Shown here piece after piece: positions 29,225-29,870 of a stretch of DNA of 29,870 nucleotides (position 1 is the stretch's first letter; every line of letters begins with the position of its first letter). Under the pieces are notes generated by a model. That model made no database searches. It was not told the origin of the DNA and saw only the letters and a program-made list of their open reading frames with translations. The DNA is from JAZGEG01 sp964346665 (GTDB lineage: Archaea; Aenigmatarchaeota; Aenigmatarchaeia; QMZP01; QMZT01). The stretch is from NCBI GenBank assembly GCA_964346665.1, contig CAYFVC010000043.1, positions 1 through 29,870 of the forward strand, written 5' to 3'. A program made the position numbers and the translations under genes.

Positions 29225-29251
29225 CTAGACCGAGAAAGGGGATCGGTCTAG
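29225..29251 (-). repeat. 9-bp inverted repeat at the end of the first mini-ORF
   Basis: CTAGACCGA (29225-29233) and TCGGTCTAG (29243-29251) form a perfect 9-bp stem with a 9-base loop, overlapping the stop codon of the 29248-29334 mini-ORF. It may be a pause or termination site, or an operator-like palindrome. Confidence 0.5.
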
Positions 29252-29334
29252 AGTTTAAGCAGTATAATAATGATTGCAAAAATGAGGACAAGCAAATAAA
29301 TTTTACTTTCATATCTAGCTAGTTTTATCCTCAT
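29248..29334 (-). CDS. 28-residue hydrophobic mini-ORF (putative membrane peptide)
   Basis: The ATG at 29334 to TAG at 29248 encodes a short basic N-terminus followed by a single hydrophobic helix (IYLLVLIFAIIIILLKL), the form of a one-pass membrane peptide. A TATA-like TTTAAATAA (about 29370-29378) lies about 40 bases upstream; no strong Shine-Dalgarno is seen. It was found by hand and is only plausible because a second ORF of the same kind follows. Confidence 0.4.
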   Translation of the reverse strand: MRIKLARYESKIYLLVLIFAIIIILLKL

Positions 29335-29409
29335 GAGACCCACTTTTAAAATATATTTGTGTGCGAACTTATTTAAACGTTATTTTTAGCAAAAAATGGA
29401 GAAAATTTT

Positions 29410-29790
29410 CTAGAACGGGAAAATGTACATAGAGAACGAGACGCTCATGGTTATGGGGAAAATGATATAAGGGTGGCCGAACATCTTGAAGCTGCTATAA
29501 ATTTTGTTTCCATAGAGTACAAATTCATTTCCCCTTCCTACCATCACCCCGGCGAAAAGTGTGAATATTCCAACGAAAGCTATGGACATGAATGCCCATG
29601 AAATAATGGTTTTGTAAAAGCTTATTTGGAATTCCAACAAAAGCAAATACATACAGAATGCATGATAAAGAAGGTTTATTATTCCGTTTTTTGCCTCGTA
29701 TTTCGAATGTAGAAATCTTCTCCATCCTAGGACAATTCCCTCTGGTATGAGAAATGCGCATACAAAGATAAGGACCGTAAGACCATACAT
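29410..29790 (-). CDS. four-helix membrane protein, hypothetical
   Basis: A 126-residue integral membrane protein with four predicted helices (about residues 3-22, 38-58, 63-85 and 107-125) and short loops; the first loop is basic (WRRFLHSKYEAK). No conserved motif identifies a family. It reads in the same direction as the mini-ORFs and could be upstream in the same transcript (75 bases between). The remaining 80 bases to the window end hold no gene I can support. Confidence 0.6.
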   Translation of the reverse strand: MYGLTVLIFVCAFLIPEGIVLGWRRFLHSKYEAKNGIINLLYHAFCMYLLLLEFQISFYKTIISWAFMSIAFVGIFTLFAGVMVGRGNEFVLYGNKIYSSFKMFGHPYIIFPITMSVSFSMYIFPF

Positions 29791-29870
29791 TATATTTAAC
29801 TATTATGTTTTTACCGTAATAAACATTCTGGGCGTCCTATTCGCTAAAAAATAGAATCCCGGGAGTGAGA

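Noticed and set aside
1..29870. CRISPR arrays, transposases or integrases
   Set aside because: No regularly spaced repeats, transposase motifs or recombinase signatures were seen anywhere in the window.

Overview
The window is archaeal. It encodes DNA topoisomerase VI (A and B subunits), TFB, aIF1A, hypusine-type aIF5A, RNA polymerase with split B''/B' and A'/A'' subunits plus RpoH, Trm1, eL32, and the archaeal variant of the mevalonate pathway. Promoters look archaeal: TATA boxes sit about 26 bases before starts, and several genes appear leaderless. The split B subunit fits a euryarchaeal or DPANN-type lineage. Four tRNA genes with six introns, five of them at non-canonical positions, and a 5S gene with no adjacent 23S suggest a small uncultivated lineage (ARMAN/DPANN-like), but the sequence alone does not settle the taxonomy.

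Layout. 1-784: truncated TrkH/KtrB potassium channel subunit (-). 839-2365: membrane-anchored extracytoplasmic protein. 2397-5829: information-processing operon aIF1A, Dim2-like KH protein, top6B, top6A, with a 113-base top6B/top6A overlap. 5835-6719: AT-rich island with two orphan genes and a 16-base copy of an intron-less tRNA T arm. 6783-8456: tRNA-Asn, small Cys/His protein, tRNA-Phe and trm1, both tRNAs interrupted in the T loop. 8422-9863: MraZ/AbrB-like protein and TFB (-). 10044-11286: aIF5A and an agmatinase-family enzyme. 11354-11515: two mini-ORFs, one very basic and one very acidic. 11512-12119: RibL-type FAD synthase and a 58-residue 2[4Fe-4S] ferredoxin (-). 12172-18695: mevalonate kinase, UbiD-family decarboxylase, aconitase-X large and small subunits, UbiX, an orphan on the opposite strand, isopentenyl phosphate kinase and type 2 IPP isomerase. 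Together these carry mevalonate to IPP and DMAPP through anhydromevalonate phosphate. 18696-20507 (-): zinc-ribbon proteins, an MGMT, eL32 and uL6. 20564-27920 (-): rpoA2, rpoA1, rpoB1, rpoB2, rpoH, transcribed H-B''-B'-A'-A''. 28157-28774 (-): 5S rRNA, tRNA-Asp, tRNA-Lys. 28829-29334 (-): two tiny hydrophobic ORFs, a mutually exclusive hairpin set that can mask a Shine-Dalgarno, and a 64-residue ORF. 29410-29790 (-): four-helix membrane protein.

The most unusual features are: (1) a tRNA-Lys gene with three introns (30/31, 37/38, 59/60), and T-loop introns in three of four tRNAs; (2) a switch-like Shine-Dalgarno-masking leader behind two micro-ORFs; (3) an 85-residue Lys/Pro-rich tail on RpoA''; (4) a PCNA-binding-like C-terminus on Top6B, encoded inside the top6A overlap; (5) the near-complete anhydromevalonate pathway in one cluster.
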